Below are positions 33,766 to 40,975 of a stretch of 64,000 nt of DNA, in pieces. How positions within the stretch are numbered: position 1 is the stretch's first letter; each line of letters starts with the position of its first letter. This DNA is from JANMZO01 sp963763135 (GTDB lineage: Bacteria; Actinomycetota; Acidimicrobiia; Acidimicrobiales; JANYDT01): positions 1,178,001 through 1,242,000 of the forward strand of contig CAVXNJ010000012.1 of assembly GCA_963763135.1 (NCBI GenBank), written 5' to 3'. The notes below the pieces were generated by a model. That model made no database searches. It saw nothing but the letters and a program-made list of their open reading frames with translations, and had not been told where the DNA came from. A program made the position numbers and the translations under genes.

Positions 33766-35547
33766 GTGCTCGACTATCAAGCCCCCATCCGCGACCTGCT
33801 GTTCAGCCTTGACTTGGTCGGATTGGCCGATCTAACGGCGCTTGAACCCTTCGGACACAGTGATCGCGACACGGTCCAGTCACTCCTCGAAGAATTTGGC
33901 CGCGTGACCCGAGAGGTCATCTCTCCCACCAACGAGATCGGAGATCGGGAAGGCCTGAAGGTCGATACGGTCAACTCGACGATCACCACACCCGCCGGTT
34001 TCAAGGGGGCATACCGCGCATACGTCGACGGCGGTTGGGGTTCGGTACCGGCCGACGCGGCCTACGGCGGAGGCGGATTCCCGCACACCATCGGGATAGC
34101 GATGTCGGAAATGCTGCAGTCGGCCAACATGGCGTTGGCGCTGTGCCCGATGCTCACGCAAGGTGCCATAGAGGCGTTGTCACACTGGGGTTCGGAAACC
34201 CAGAAAGAGACATACCTGCCGAAGCTCACCAACGGCCAGTGGACCGGCACGATGAACCTGACCGAACCCGACGCCGGTTCCGACGTGGGAGCGCTCCGGA
34301 CCAAGGCGGTTCAGGCCGCCGACGGAACCTGGCGCATCACGGGCCAGAAGATCTACATCACCTGGGGCGAACATGACCTGACCGACAACATCATCCATTT
34401 GGTGTTGGCCCGGGTCGAGGGTGCACCGGCCGGGACCAAAGGCATTTCGTGCTTCATCGTCCCGAAGTTTGTCCTGAACGCCGACGGCACCCTTGGCGCC
34501 CGCAACGACGTTCGCGTCGTGTCGACCGAACACAAGATGGGCATCCACGCATCCCCCACTTGCGTTCTCGCCTTTGGCGACGCCGGAGAGGGAGCGGTCG
34601 GTGAATTGATCGGCGAAGTCAACACCGGCATGAGAACGATGTTCACCATGATGAACAATGCGCGCTTAGCAGTTGGCCAACAGGGTCTCGCGTTGGCCGA
34701 ACGTGCGTATCAGCTTGCGTATGCCCATGCCATGTCCCGGGTTCAGAGCCGCGTCGTCGGGAGCGACGACCCCCACGCGACCATCATCGGCCACGCCGAC
34801 GTCCGACGCATGCTCTTGACGATGCGCAGCCAGGTAGAAGCGATGCGTCACCTGATCTTTCTCAACGCCAGGGCGATCGACGAGGCCCGTCATCACCCCG
34901 ACCCCGACACGCGTGCCAAAGCCGGTGAGTTGGCCGATCTTCTGACACCGCTTTCCAAAGCGTGGTGCACCGATCTCGGCAATGAGGTCTGCTCGCTCGG
35001 TGTGCAGGTGTTCGGCGGAATGGGGTACTGCGAAGACACCGGTGCCGCACAGCTGTTCCGCGACATCCGAATCGCCGCCATCTACGAAGGCACCAACGGG
35101 ATACAGGCGCTTGACCTGTTCGGTCGGAAGATCCCGATGCGCGATGGCGCGGTAGTACGCGAACTTATCGAAACGATGCGCAAGACCTGCCACGAACTCA
35201 GCGGCAATCTCGTCGAACTTCGCGACGATCTCAGCTTGGCCATCGATTCGCTGGAGCAGACCACGCGATGGATGCTCTCGGCCGGTCGGGCCGAGATGAT
35301 CGACGGCATGGCCGGCGCCACCCCGTATCTCCGGCAGTTCGCCACCACCGTCGCTGGATGGCTGATGGCCCGCCAGGCACTGCAGGCCAACGCGGCCGGC
35401 GCCGACCCGTACAACGCGGCGAAGATCGCGTCGTCGATGTTCTTCATGCAACAGATTCTTCCCACGACCAAGGGCCTCATCGCCCAGATCACCGCAACGG
35501 CCAAGCCGCTGTACGCGATCGCCGACGCCGACCTGGCCAGCCGCTGA
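33766..35547 (+). CDS. Acyl-CoA dehydrogenase, long DmdC-like form
   Basis: FAD enzyme forming the alpha,beta double bond of an acyl-CoA. 593 residues, about 200 longer than FadE2-type enzymes and matching the DmdC/PA4435-like subgroup with a C-terminal extension. MNLTEPDAGSDVGALRTKA (about 163-181) and YITWGEHDLTDN bind FAD and substrate. Helical domain motifs include QVFGGMGYCEDTGAAQLFRD, then YEGTNGIQALDL with the probable catalytic Glu. DmdC acts on 3-methylmercaptopropionyl-CoA, but a general fatty-acyl substrate cannot be excluded. GTG start at 33766. Confidence 0.93.
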   Translation: MLDYQAPIRDLLFSLDLVGLADLTALEPFGHSDRDTVQSLLEEFGRVTREVISPTNEIGDREGLKVDTVNSTITTPAGFKGAYRAYVDGGWGSVPADAAYGGGGFPHTIGIAMSEMLQSANMALALCPMLTQGAIEALSHWGSETQKETYLPKLTNGQWTGTMNLTEPDAGSDVGALRTKAVQAADGTWRITGQKIYITWGEHDLTDNIIHLVLARVEGAPAGTKGISCFIVPKFVLNADGTLGARNDVRVVSTEHKMGIHASPTCVLAFGDAGEGAVGELIGEVNTGMRTMFTMMNNARLAVGQQGLALAERAYQLAYAHAMSRVQSRVVGSDDPHATIIGHADVRRMLLTMRSQVEAMRHLIFLNARAIDEARHHPDPDTRAKAGELADLLTPLSKAWCTDLGNEVCSLGVQVFGGMGYCEDTGAAQLFRDIRIAAIYEGTNGIQALDLFGRKIPMRDGAVVRELIETMRKTCHELSGNLVELRDDLSLAIDSLEQTTRWMLSAGRAEMIDGMAGATPYLRQFATTVAGWLMARQALQANAAGADPYNAAKIASSMFFMQQILPTTKGLIAQITATAKPLYAIADADLASR

Positions 35548-35578
35548 GGATATCGAACGGCTGCATTACCCTGGCCCT

Positions 35579-36034
35579 ATGGGCATGGAACTTTCGATGT
35601 GGGCGATGACGGCGGATCAGGTGGCCGAACTTTCACAGAAAGGCGAGGAGGACGTAATGGCCATGTGGGCCGACGCCGATGTCTCGCTGGAACTCTGGAA
35701 CCATGTCAGCGAGTTGTTCACGGCGGTTGGGGTCGACGGCAACGGCCTGCTGTTCGGTGACCCGATCGTCGATGTCGGGTCCTTCGAAATCCCTCCATTC
35801 GTGAAGGGTCCAAACGATGTCCAGAGACTCGCGGTGAAGCTTGCCGCTATCGACGAACCGCAGCTGATCAAAGCGGCGACCGCGCTGGCCAAGCCAACCG
35901 ACACCGACTACTCCGACCTGTTTGAAGGCGAGGTCGATCCGGTCTTTACCGTCGACGCGGCTAAGGAGATCATCGACCTCTTTCAGCGGGCCGCAGCGGC
36001 GGACCAGCACATCGTGTCGTTGATGATCCTGTAG
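35579..36034 (+). CDS. DUF1877/YfbM-like protein
   Basis: 151 residues. It begins MGMELSMWAMTADQVAEL, like the MGM-start of DUF1877 proteins. LELWNHVSELFTAVG corresponds to their conserved 'LDKAWHGLHFLL' region, GPNDVQRLAVKLAAIDEPQL to the helix after the glycine loop, and FQRAAAADQHIVSLMIL to the closing strand. Function is unknown in the family; soluble and acidic. It follows the acyl-CoA dehydrogenase by 31 bases and is probably co-transcribed. The family call rests on pattern memory and is moderate. Confidence 0.7.
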   Translation: MGMELSMWAMTADQVAELSQKGEEDVMAMWADADVSLELWNHVSELFTAVGVDGNGLLFGDPIVDVGSFEIPPFVKGPNDVQRLAVKLAAIDEPQLIKAATALAKPTDTDYSDLFEGEVDPVFTVDAAKEIIDLFQRAAAADQHIVSLMIL

Positions 36035-36059
36035 GCGGCCGGTCCGCCGTCGAAGCAAT

Positions 36060-36088
36060 CGGGGCGCTGACCTTCGGTCAGCACCCCG
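36060..36088. terminator. Hairpin between convergent genes
   Basis: CGGGG-c-GCTGACC-ttc-GGTCAGC-a-CCCCG: a 12-bp stem with one mismatch and a three-base loop, located after the DUF1877-like stop and before the acyl-CoA synthetase stop. No U tract, so it is a likely but not classic terminator for both strands. Confidence 0.7.
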
Positions 36089-36108
36089 GCAAACAACTCG
36101 CAGAACCA

Positions 36109-36136
36109 GTGTTAGTTGACCGGTGTCAGTTGACCA
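36109..36136. repeat. Two-copy 14-bp tandem repeat across the acyl-CoA synthetase stop codon
   Basis: GTGTTAGTTGACCG (36109-36122) is followed by GTGTCAGTTGACCA (36123-36136), 12 of 14 identical. On the minus strand the second unit contains the stop TGA (36126-36128) and the first a repeated TAA. The core GTCAGTTG is the complement of the CAACTGAC word repeated after cheA. Confidence 0.88.
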
Positions 36137-37679
36137 TCTTGTCGCGTCCGGCCCAGTAGGGCTCACGGAGCTTGAACTTCTGCAGCTTGCCCGTGGCGGT
36201 GCGGGCCAGCACCTCACGGAACTCAACGGATGTGGGGCACTTGAAGTGCGCCATCTTGGAACGGCAGAAGTCGATCACGTCGCGCTCACTTGGAGCCGGA
36301 ACACCGGCACGCAATACGACGAGCGCCTTGATCGTCTCGCCCCACTTCGCATCGGGGACACCGATCACACAGCATTCAGCGATAGCCGGATGTTGGAACA
36401 GGCAGTCTTCGACCTCGATCGACGACACGTTCTCGCCACCCGAGATGATCACGTCTTTCTTCCGGTCAGCGATCACCACGTATGCCCCATCGAGATAACC
36501 ACCGTCTCCCGTATGGAAGAAGCCGTCTCGGATCGCTTTGCCCGTTTCCTCCGGCTGCTCCCAGTAGCCCTCGAACACGTGATTAGCACGCGCGCATACT
36601 TCTCCGTCTTCGCTGATCTTCATCGTGACACCGATCGTCGGAGTACCCGCCCGTGAGAGCAGCTTGGCCCGCTCGCTCGGCGAAAGGTGGTCGTACTCGG
36701 CCCGCGACCGGTTCATGGTGAGCAGCGGTGAGGTCTCGGTCAGGCCGTAAATCTGGATGAACTCCCAACCCAACTCAACTTCGACGCGTTCGATGGTCTT
36801 CGACGGAGGCGGGGCGCCGGCCACGACGATGCGAACCTGGTCTCGACCCGGGACGGTCTGACCTGCAGCAACCCGGGCTGCAGCAGCATCGAGGGTCATC
36901 GACACGACGGCCGGAGCTCCGCAGGCAAAGGTCACGCCATGGGACTCCACGCGCTTGAGAATCTCTTCACCGTCGACCTTGCGAAGGACGATGTGCTTTC
37001 CTCCCATTCCGGTGACGGTATAGGTCTGCCCCCAGCCGTTGCAGTGGAACATCGGAAGGGTGTGGATGTACACGTCGCGATCGGTGACGGTCGAATGCCA
37101 GCCGAACGTGACCGCATTCGTCCAGGCGTTTCGATGGGTGATCTGGACGCCTTTGGGTCGGGCCGTTGTGCCGCTCGTGTAGTTGATGGTGGCGGTCGCG
37201 TCTTCGTCGGGTTCCCAGCGGGTCGGTTCAGCCGCACCAGCCGGGAGTTCTGCAAACAGTTCGGCGTCATCTGAGCCGTCGAGGATGAACTTGTACTCCA
37301 CCTCGATGTCTTTCACCACATCGGCCTGCTCGGGGTCGACCAGCAGGACCCGCGCGCCGGAGTGCTTGATGATGTACGCAATTTCTTCGGAGTTCAGGCG
37401 GAAGTTGATCGGAACCAGCACCCGACCGTAGCCACCCGTGCCCCAGAACGAGATAAGGAACTTGGCGGAATTGGGGCTCACGATCGCCACGCGGTCGCCG
37501 ACGCCGATACCGATGTCTTCAAGCTTTCGGCCCATCCCGCGAACGCGACGCTCGAACTGCGCGTACGTCAACTCGCCAAGACCACCGACCGCATCGGGTT
37601 CGTCAACCACGGCGATCCGGTCGCCGTAGACGTTCACCGCACGCTGCAGGAAATCGCCGACACTAAATGGAACCTTCAT
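36126..37679 (-). CDS. Acyl-CoA synthetase (AMP-forming)
   Basis: Activates a carboxylic acid to its CoA ester via an acyl-adenylate, 517 residues. The P-loop-like A3 motif is INYTSGTTARPKGVQITHRN (about 172-191), then A5 QIYGLTETSPLL (about 300), A7 FHTGDGGYLDGAYVVIADRKKD (about 393) and A8 SGGENVSSIEVE. The catalytic Lys A10 is in ATGKLQKFKLRE near the C-terminus. ATG 37679 has AGAGG upstream; longer in-frame starts overlap the divergent gene's region and look non-coding. Chain preference is unknown, and the size and motifs suit medium/long-chain or aromatic acids. Confidence 0.94.
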   Translation of the reverse strand: MKVPFSVGDFLQRAVNVYGDRIAVVDEPDAVGGLGELTYAQFERRVRGMGRKLEDIGIGVGDRVAIVSPNSAKFLISFWGTGGYGRVLVPINFRLNSEEIAYIIKHSGARVLLVDPEQADVVKDIEVEYKFILDGSDDAELFAELPAGAAEPTRWEPDEDATATINYTSGTTARPKGVQITHRNAWTNAVTFGWHSTVTDRDVYIHTLPMFHCNGWGQTYTVTGMGGKHIVLRKVDGEEILKRVESHGVTFACGAPAVVSMTLDAAAARVAAGQTVPGRDQVRIVVAGAPPPSKTIERVEVELGWEFIQIYGLTETSPLLTMNRSRAEYDHLSPSERAKLLSRAGTPTIGVTMKISEDGEVCARANHVFEGYWEQPEETGKAIRDGFFHTGDGGYLDGAYVVIADRKKDVIISGGENVSSIEVEDCLFQHPAIAECCVIGVPDAKWGETIKALVVLRAGVPAPSERDVIDFCRSKMAHFKCPTSVEFREVLARTATGKLQKFKLREPYWAGRDKMVN

Positions 37680-37833
37680 TCGTACCTCTCGGAGAACCTC
37701 ATGTGGAACAGCCACGTACCCGGGCTGGCATTGCCGTTCCCCATCATTGCGTAGAAGGACCGTCCAGCGCAGATCCGTGCCATCCAACCACTCGAGCCAT
37801 CCACGAGACCTCGAACTGCGCAAGAATCAACCC

Positions 37834-38691
37834 ATGACCTTTGAACGCATAGGAGTCGTAGGCGGTGGCCTGATGGGCTCGGGTATCGCTGAAGTTGCCG
37901 CCCGGGCCGGTCTCGACACGATCGTGCTCGAAGCCAACAGCGATGCAGCCGATCGGGCCCGCAAACGCCTGGAAACGTCGCTAGCCCGAGCAGTCCGCTC
38001 GAACAAGCTCGATGAGGCCGGAATGGAACGGGCGTTGAGTTTTCTGTCGTTCGCCACGGAGATGGACGCCCTGGCCGATCGCGATCTTGTCATCGAAGCC
38101 ATCATCGAAAACGAGAAGGCCAAGGTCGACGTGTTCAAATCGCTCGACCGGGTCATGACCAACGCCGACGCGGTGCTGGCCTCCAACACGTCATCGATTC
38201 CGATCATGAAGTTGGCCATGGCGACCCAGCGTCCCTCGCAGGTGATCGGAATCCACTTCTTCAACCCGGTGCCGGTTCTTCGACTCGTTGAACTTGTCAC
38301 CTCACTCCTCACCAGCCAGGAGACGATCACGCGGGCCAACGAGTTTGCGACCGAGACCCTGAAAAAGCGCGTGATCCGCTCGCAGGACCGGGCCGGATTC
38401 ATCGTGAATGCGCTCCTGATTCCGTACCTGCTGAGCGCCATCCGCATGATGGAGTCCGGCTTCGCGACAGCCGAAGACATCGACGCCGGCATGATCGAGG
38501 GATGCGCCCACCCGATGGGACCGCTCCACCTCGCCGATCTCATCGGGCTCGACACCACGATGGCCGTGGCCGAATCGCTCTACGCCGAGTTCAAAGAGCC
38601 CCTCTACGCACCGCCGCCGCTGCTGTGCCGCATGGTCGAAGCCGGTCTGCTCGGCCGCAAGACCGGGCGTGGCTTCTTCCACTACGGCTGA
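37834..38691 (+). CDS. 3-hydroxybutyryl-CoA / 3-hydroxyacyl-CoA dehydrogenase
   Basis: NAD(P)-dependent oxidation or reduction of 3-hydroxyacyl-CoA, 285 residues of the Hbd/PaaH type. The Rossmann motif is IGVVGGGLMGSGIAEVAARAG (about 6-26). ASNTSSIPI (about 115) and IGIHFFNPVPVLRLVE with the catalytic His (about 140) precede the NALLIPYLLSAIRM helix. It ends GLLGRKTGRGFFHYG, standard for the family. ATG 37834 gives the family-typical start MTFERIGVV. Divergent from the acyl-CoA synthetase and functionally joined with the thiolase and acyl-CoA dehydrogenase. Confidence 0.95.
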   Translation: MTFERIGVVGGGLMGSGIAEVAARAGLDTIVLEANSDAADRARKRLETSLARAVRSNKLDEAGMERALSFLSFATEMDALADRDLVIEAIIENEKAKVDVFKSLDRVMTNADAVLASNTSSIPIMKLAMATQRPSQVIGIHFFNPVPVLRLVELVTSLLTSQETITRANEFATETLKKRVIRSQDRAGFIVNALLIPYLLSAIRMMESGFATAEDIDAGMIEGCAHPMGPLHLADLIGLDTTMAVAESLYAEFKEPLYAPPPLLCRMVEAGLLGRKTGRGFFHYG

Positions 38692-38720
38692 CCCACCCGC
38701 CTGACCGGTCTGCTCCTGAC
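38688..38720. repeat. Three spaced CTGACC words at a stop codon
   Basis: CTGACC at 38688, 38701 and 38715; the first contains the TGA of the hydroxyacyl-CoA dehydrogenase gene, and the last two share CCTGACCGG. This is a weak example of the stop-codon repeat pattern. Confidence 0.5.
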
Positions 38721-38816
38721 CGGGTCCAGCCGGTCGTCGCCGCGCGCCAATCCACTGCTAAAAGTGAACCTATCGGCCTACTCAACTACTACGGGTGAGA
38801 TGTCGATGCTCAGGTT

Positions 38817-39395
38817 ATGACTTACGTGAGCTCGCGAATCCCGCTTCAGGTGGCGGCGCCGTCGAAACGGCGCAGGTCACGCCTTTTACCGTGGATCGGT
38901 GTCGGCCTGGTGACCTCCGCCGCGATCGGCATAACGACGTTGACCTGGACCGGGGCCGCCCACGCAGAACGTTCAACCACCTCGACCGTGGCCGAAGCTT
39001 CGACGGCACCCGCAACTCCTGCTCCGAGCATTCACAGCATCTACGACGTCCAGAACGATCTGAACCGGCTCCGCGCCGAAAAGCGCCTCGGACCCCTCGT
39101 GTTTGACTCCATTCTCACGCAGACCGCGGGAACCTGGGCCAATACCCTGGCCGACGAAAACCGCCTTCGGCATGACCCGCAGCTCGTCGCCGGTTACCAA
39201 GATGGCTGGACGACGCTGAGCGAGAGCATCTCCGCCGGATCGACCATGGATGACGCCTACGCCGGCGTTATCGGCAATCAACGCCAAGCGGCCCAGATCT
39301 TCAACGAGCAGACCAACACCGCCGGAGTCGGGCTCGCGACCAAGAACGGGCAGGCGTACCTCGTCGTTCGCTTCGCCGCCCAGAACGCCGAATAG
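38817..39395 (+). CDS. Exported CAP/SCP-domain protein
   Basis: 192 residues. A basic N-terminus (SKRRRSRLL) and a hydrophobic helix (about 22-45, ending GAAHA) form a signal peptide or anchor. A Thr/Ala/Pro linker leads to a CAP domain (about 75-190): DVQNDLNRLRAEKRLGPL, WANTLADENRLRHDP with a candidate His, and the closing VGLATKNGQAYLVVRFA. CAP domains in bacteria are extracytoplasmic with largely unknown function (YkwD type). Several conserved cavity residues are present but the first His/Glu pair is hard to place. Stands alone on the plus strand before the hydroxylase operon. Confidence 0.82.
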   Translation: MTYVSSRIPLQVAAPSKRRRSRLLPWIGVGLVTSAAIGITTLTWTGAAHAERSTTSTVAEASTAPATPAPSIHSIYDVQNDLNRLRAEKRLGPLVFDSILTQTAGTWANTLADENRLRHDPQLVAGYQDGWTTLSESISAGSTMDDAYAGVIGNQRQAAQIFNEQTNTAGVGLATKNGQAYLVVRFAAQNAE

Positions 39396-39529
39396 CGACC
39401 TCTGAGCGAAGTTTCCGGTCCGGCGAGGGCTCGTAGCCCCGACCCGAACTTTGTGAACCGCACGTGAAATGCGCGTTCCTACCATCGAGGATCTTTTCAT
39501 TTTGTAAAGAGACCCGATAGCGTGGCTTT

Positions 39530-40372
39530 ATGGCCGTAGCTTTACCAACCACGATTTCGGGGGCTCTCACAGCCCTGGAGGTCAACCCCGAGGCCCATAT
39601 TCTGGCGGGTGGCACCGACTTCATGGTCGAAGTCAACTTCGGGCATCGACGCCCCGAATCTGTCATCAGCCTGAAAGCCGTGTCGGAGCTGCGACAACGC
39701 GTGCGCACCGGATCAACGCTGTTTCTCGGAGCGATGACGACGTACGCGGATCTCCAGGCCCCTGATGTCGCCGAGGCGGTCCCCGCCCTCGCGATTGCCG
39801 CCCGAACCGTCGGTTCTCCACAGATCCGCAACGCCGGAACCATCGGCGGCAACGTCGGCACCGGCTCACCGGCGGGCGACCTGCTCCCGGTACTCGCCGC
39901 CCTCGATGCCACGATTCACCTGATGTCGACCGGAGGGACCGAGCGCAAGGTTCCGTGGGCCGAGTTCTTCCTCGCCCCGAAGCGAACCGCCCGACGATCC
40001 GACGAACTGCTCACGGGCGTGACCGTCCCGGTGCTGAACAGCCGTCAGGACTACCTGAAAGTCGGCACCCGCAACGCCATGGTGATCTCGGTCGCCGGCC
40101 TTGCTCTGGTCGTGGATATCGACGCCCGACGACTGGGCTGCGGTCTCGGCTCGGTCGGTCCGACGCCGTTGCGCGCACCCGATGCCGAGCGCTTCGCGGC
40201 CGAGAACATTGACTGGGAAACCGTCACCATCCCCGACCCCCGGACCTATGAGACGTTTTCAACGCTGGTAGCGGAGGCCGCCCGCCCCATCGACGATCAC
40301 CGCTCAACCGCCGAGTACCGGCGCCACGCAGTCAAGACGATGGCTCAGCGGGCACTCATGCGTCTCGTTTAG
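39530..40372 (+). CDS. Molybdenum hydroxylase, FAD-binding subunit (CoxM/XdhB type)
   Basis: Medium subunit of a three-component xanthine-dehydrogenase-family enzyme; passes electrons from the Fe-S centres to FAD. 280 residues. The FAD diphosphate loop is ILAGGTDFMVEVNFG (about 24-38), with AARTVGSPQIRNAGTIGGNVGTGSPAGDLLP (about 86-116) split by the TIGGN motif. The C-terminal CO-dehydrogenase flavoprotein domain ends with HAVKTMAQRALMRL. ATG 39530 has no good ribosome site, so a leaderless message is possible. First gene of an operon with the 2Fe-2S and molybdopterin subunits. Confidence 0.93.
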   Translation: MAVALPTTISGALTALEVNPEAHILAGGTDFMVEVNFGHRRPESVISLKAVSELRQRVRTGSTLFLGAMTTYADLQAPDVAEAVPALAIAARTVGSPQIRNAGTIGGNVGTGSPAGDLLPVLAALDATIHLMSTGGTERKVPWAEFFLAPKRTARRSDELLTGVTVPVLNSRQDYLKVGTRNAMVISVAGLALVVDIDARRLGCGLGSVGPTPLRAPDAERFAAENIDWETVTIPDPRTYETFSTLVAEAARPIDDHRSTAEYRRHAVKTMAQRALMRLV

Positions 40373-40401
40373 CCGATCGAACCCAAGCCACTCGAACCCA
40401 A
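40372..40401. repeat. 15-bp tandem repeat starting at a stop codon
   Basis: GCCGATCGAACCCAA (40372-40386) and GCCACTCGAACCCAA (40387-40401), followed by a decayed third unit (CCATCTCGACAACC). The first base is the last base of the FAD-subunit TAG. Part of the stop-codon repeat pattern in this window. Confidence 0.8.
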
Positions 40402-40450
40402 CCATCTCGACAACCCGAATCCGCCTGAGAAACGACGAAGTGACAGCTCC

Positions 40451-40975
40451 ATGAACTCCGAAACGGTTACCTACACACTCAAGGTGAACGGCACCGATCA
40501 TGTCGTCGAAGATGCATGGCTCGGCGAGAGCCTGCTCTACGTGCTGCGTGAACGCCTCAACCTGCCCGGCGCAAAGAACGCGTGCGAGCAGGGGGAATGC
40601 GGCTCCTGCTCGGTCATGGTCGACGGTGATCTCCTGTGTTCGTGCCTGGTCCTCGGCGCCGCGGCGGTCGGGTCCGATATCACCACGGTCGAAGCGATGG
40701 CCGGAACCGACCCCTACGCCGCCCCGGGGGCTGCGCTTTCGACGGTCCAGCAGGCATTTGTCGATGCAGGCGCTGTCCAGTGCGGTTTTTGCACGCCGGG
40801 TCTGATCATGGCCGTCCACGATCTTCTCGATCGGCTCCCCAGTCCGAATGATCTTGAGATCCGCGAAGCGATCAGCGGCAACCTGTGCCGGTGCACCGGG
40901 TACGGGCGCATCTTCGAGGCCGTGCGCAATGCCGCAGAAACCCGCAACTCGTCCCTTCCGGGCGGCCTGGTATGA
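40451..40975 (+). CDS. Molybdenum hydroxylase, 2Fe-2S subunit (CoxS/XdhC type)
   Basis: Small subunit with two [2Fe-2S] clusters, 174 residues. The plant-ferredoxin-type cluster uses the cysteines of CEQGECGSCSVMVDGDLLCSC-type spacing (about 44-64). The C-terminal four-helix cluster uses CGFCTPG (about 112) and CRCTGYGRI (about 147). All eight Cys are present. Its stop overlaps the start of the molybdopterin subunit (ATGA), so translation is coupled. Confidence 0.95.
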   Translation: MNSETVTYTLKVNGTDHVVEDAWLGESLLYVLRERLNLPGAKNACEQGECGSCSVMVDGDLLCSCLVLGAAAVGSDITTVEAMAGTDPYAAPGAALSTVQQAFVDAGAVQCGFCTPGLIMAVHDLLDRLPSPNDLEIREAISGNLCRCTGYGRIFEAVRNAAETRNSSLPGGLV

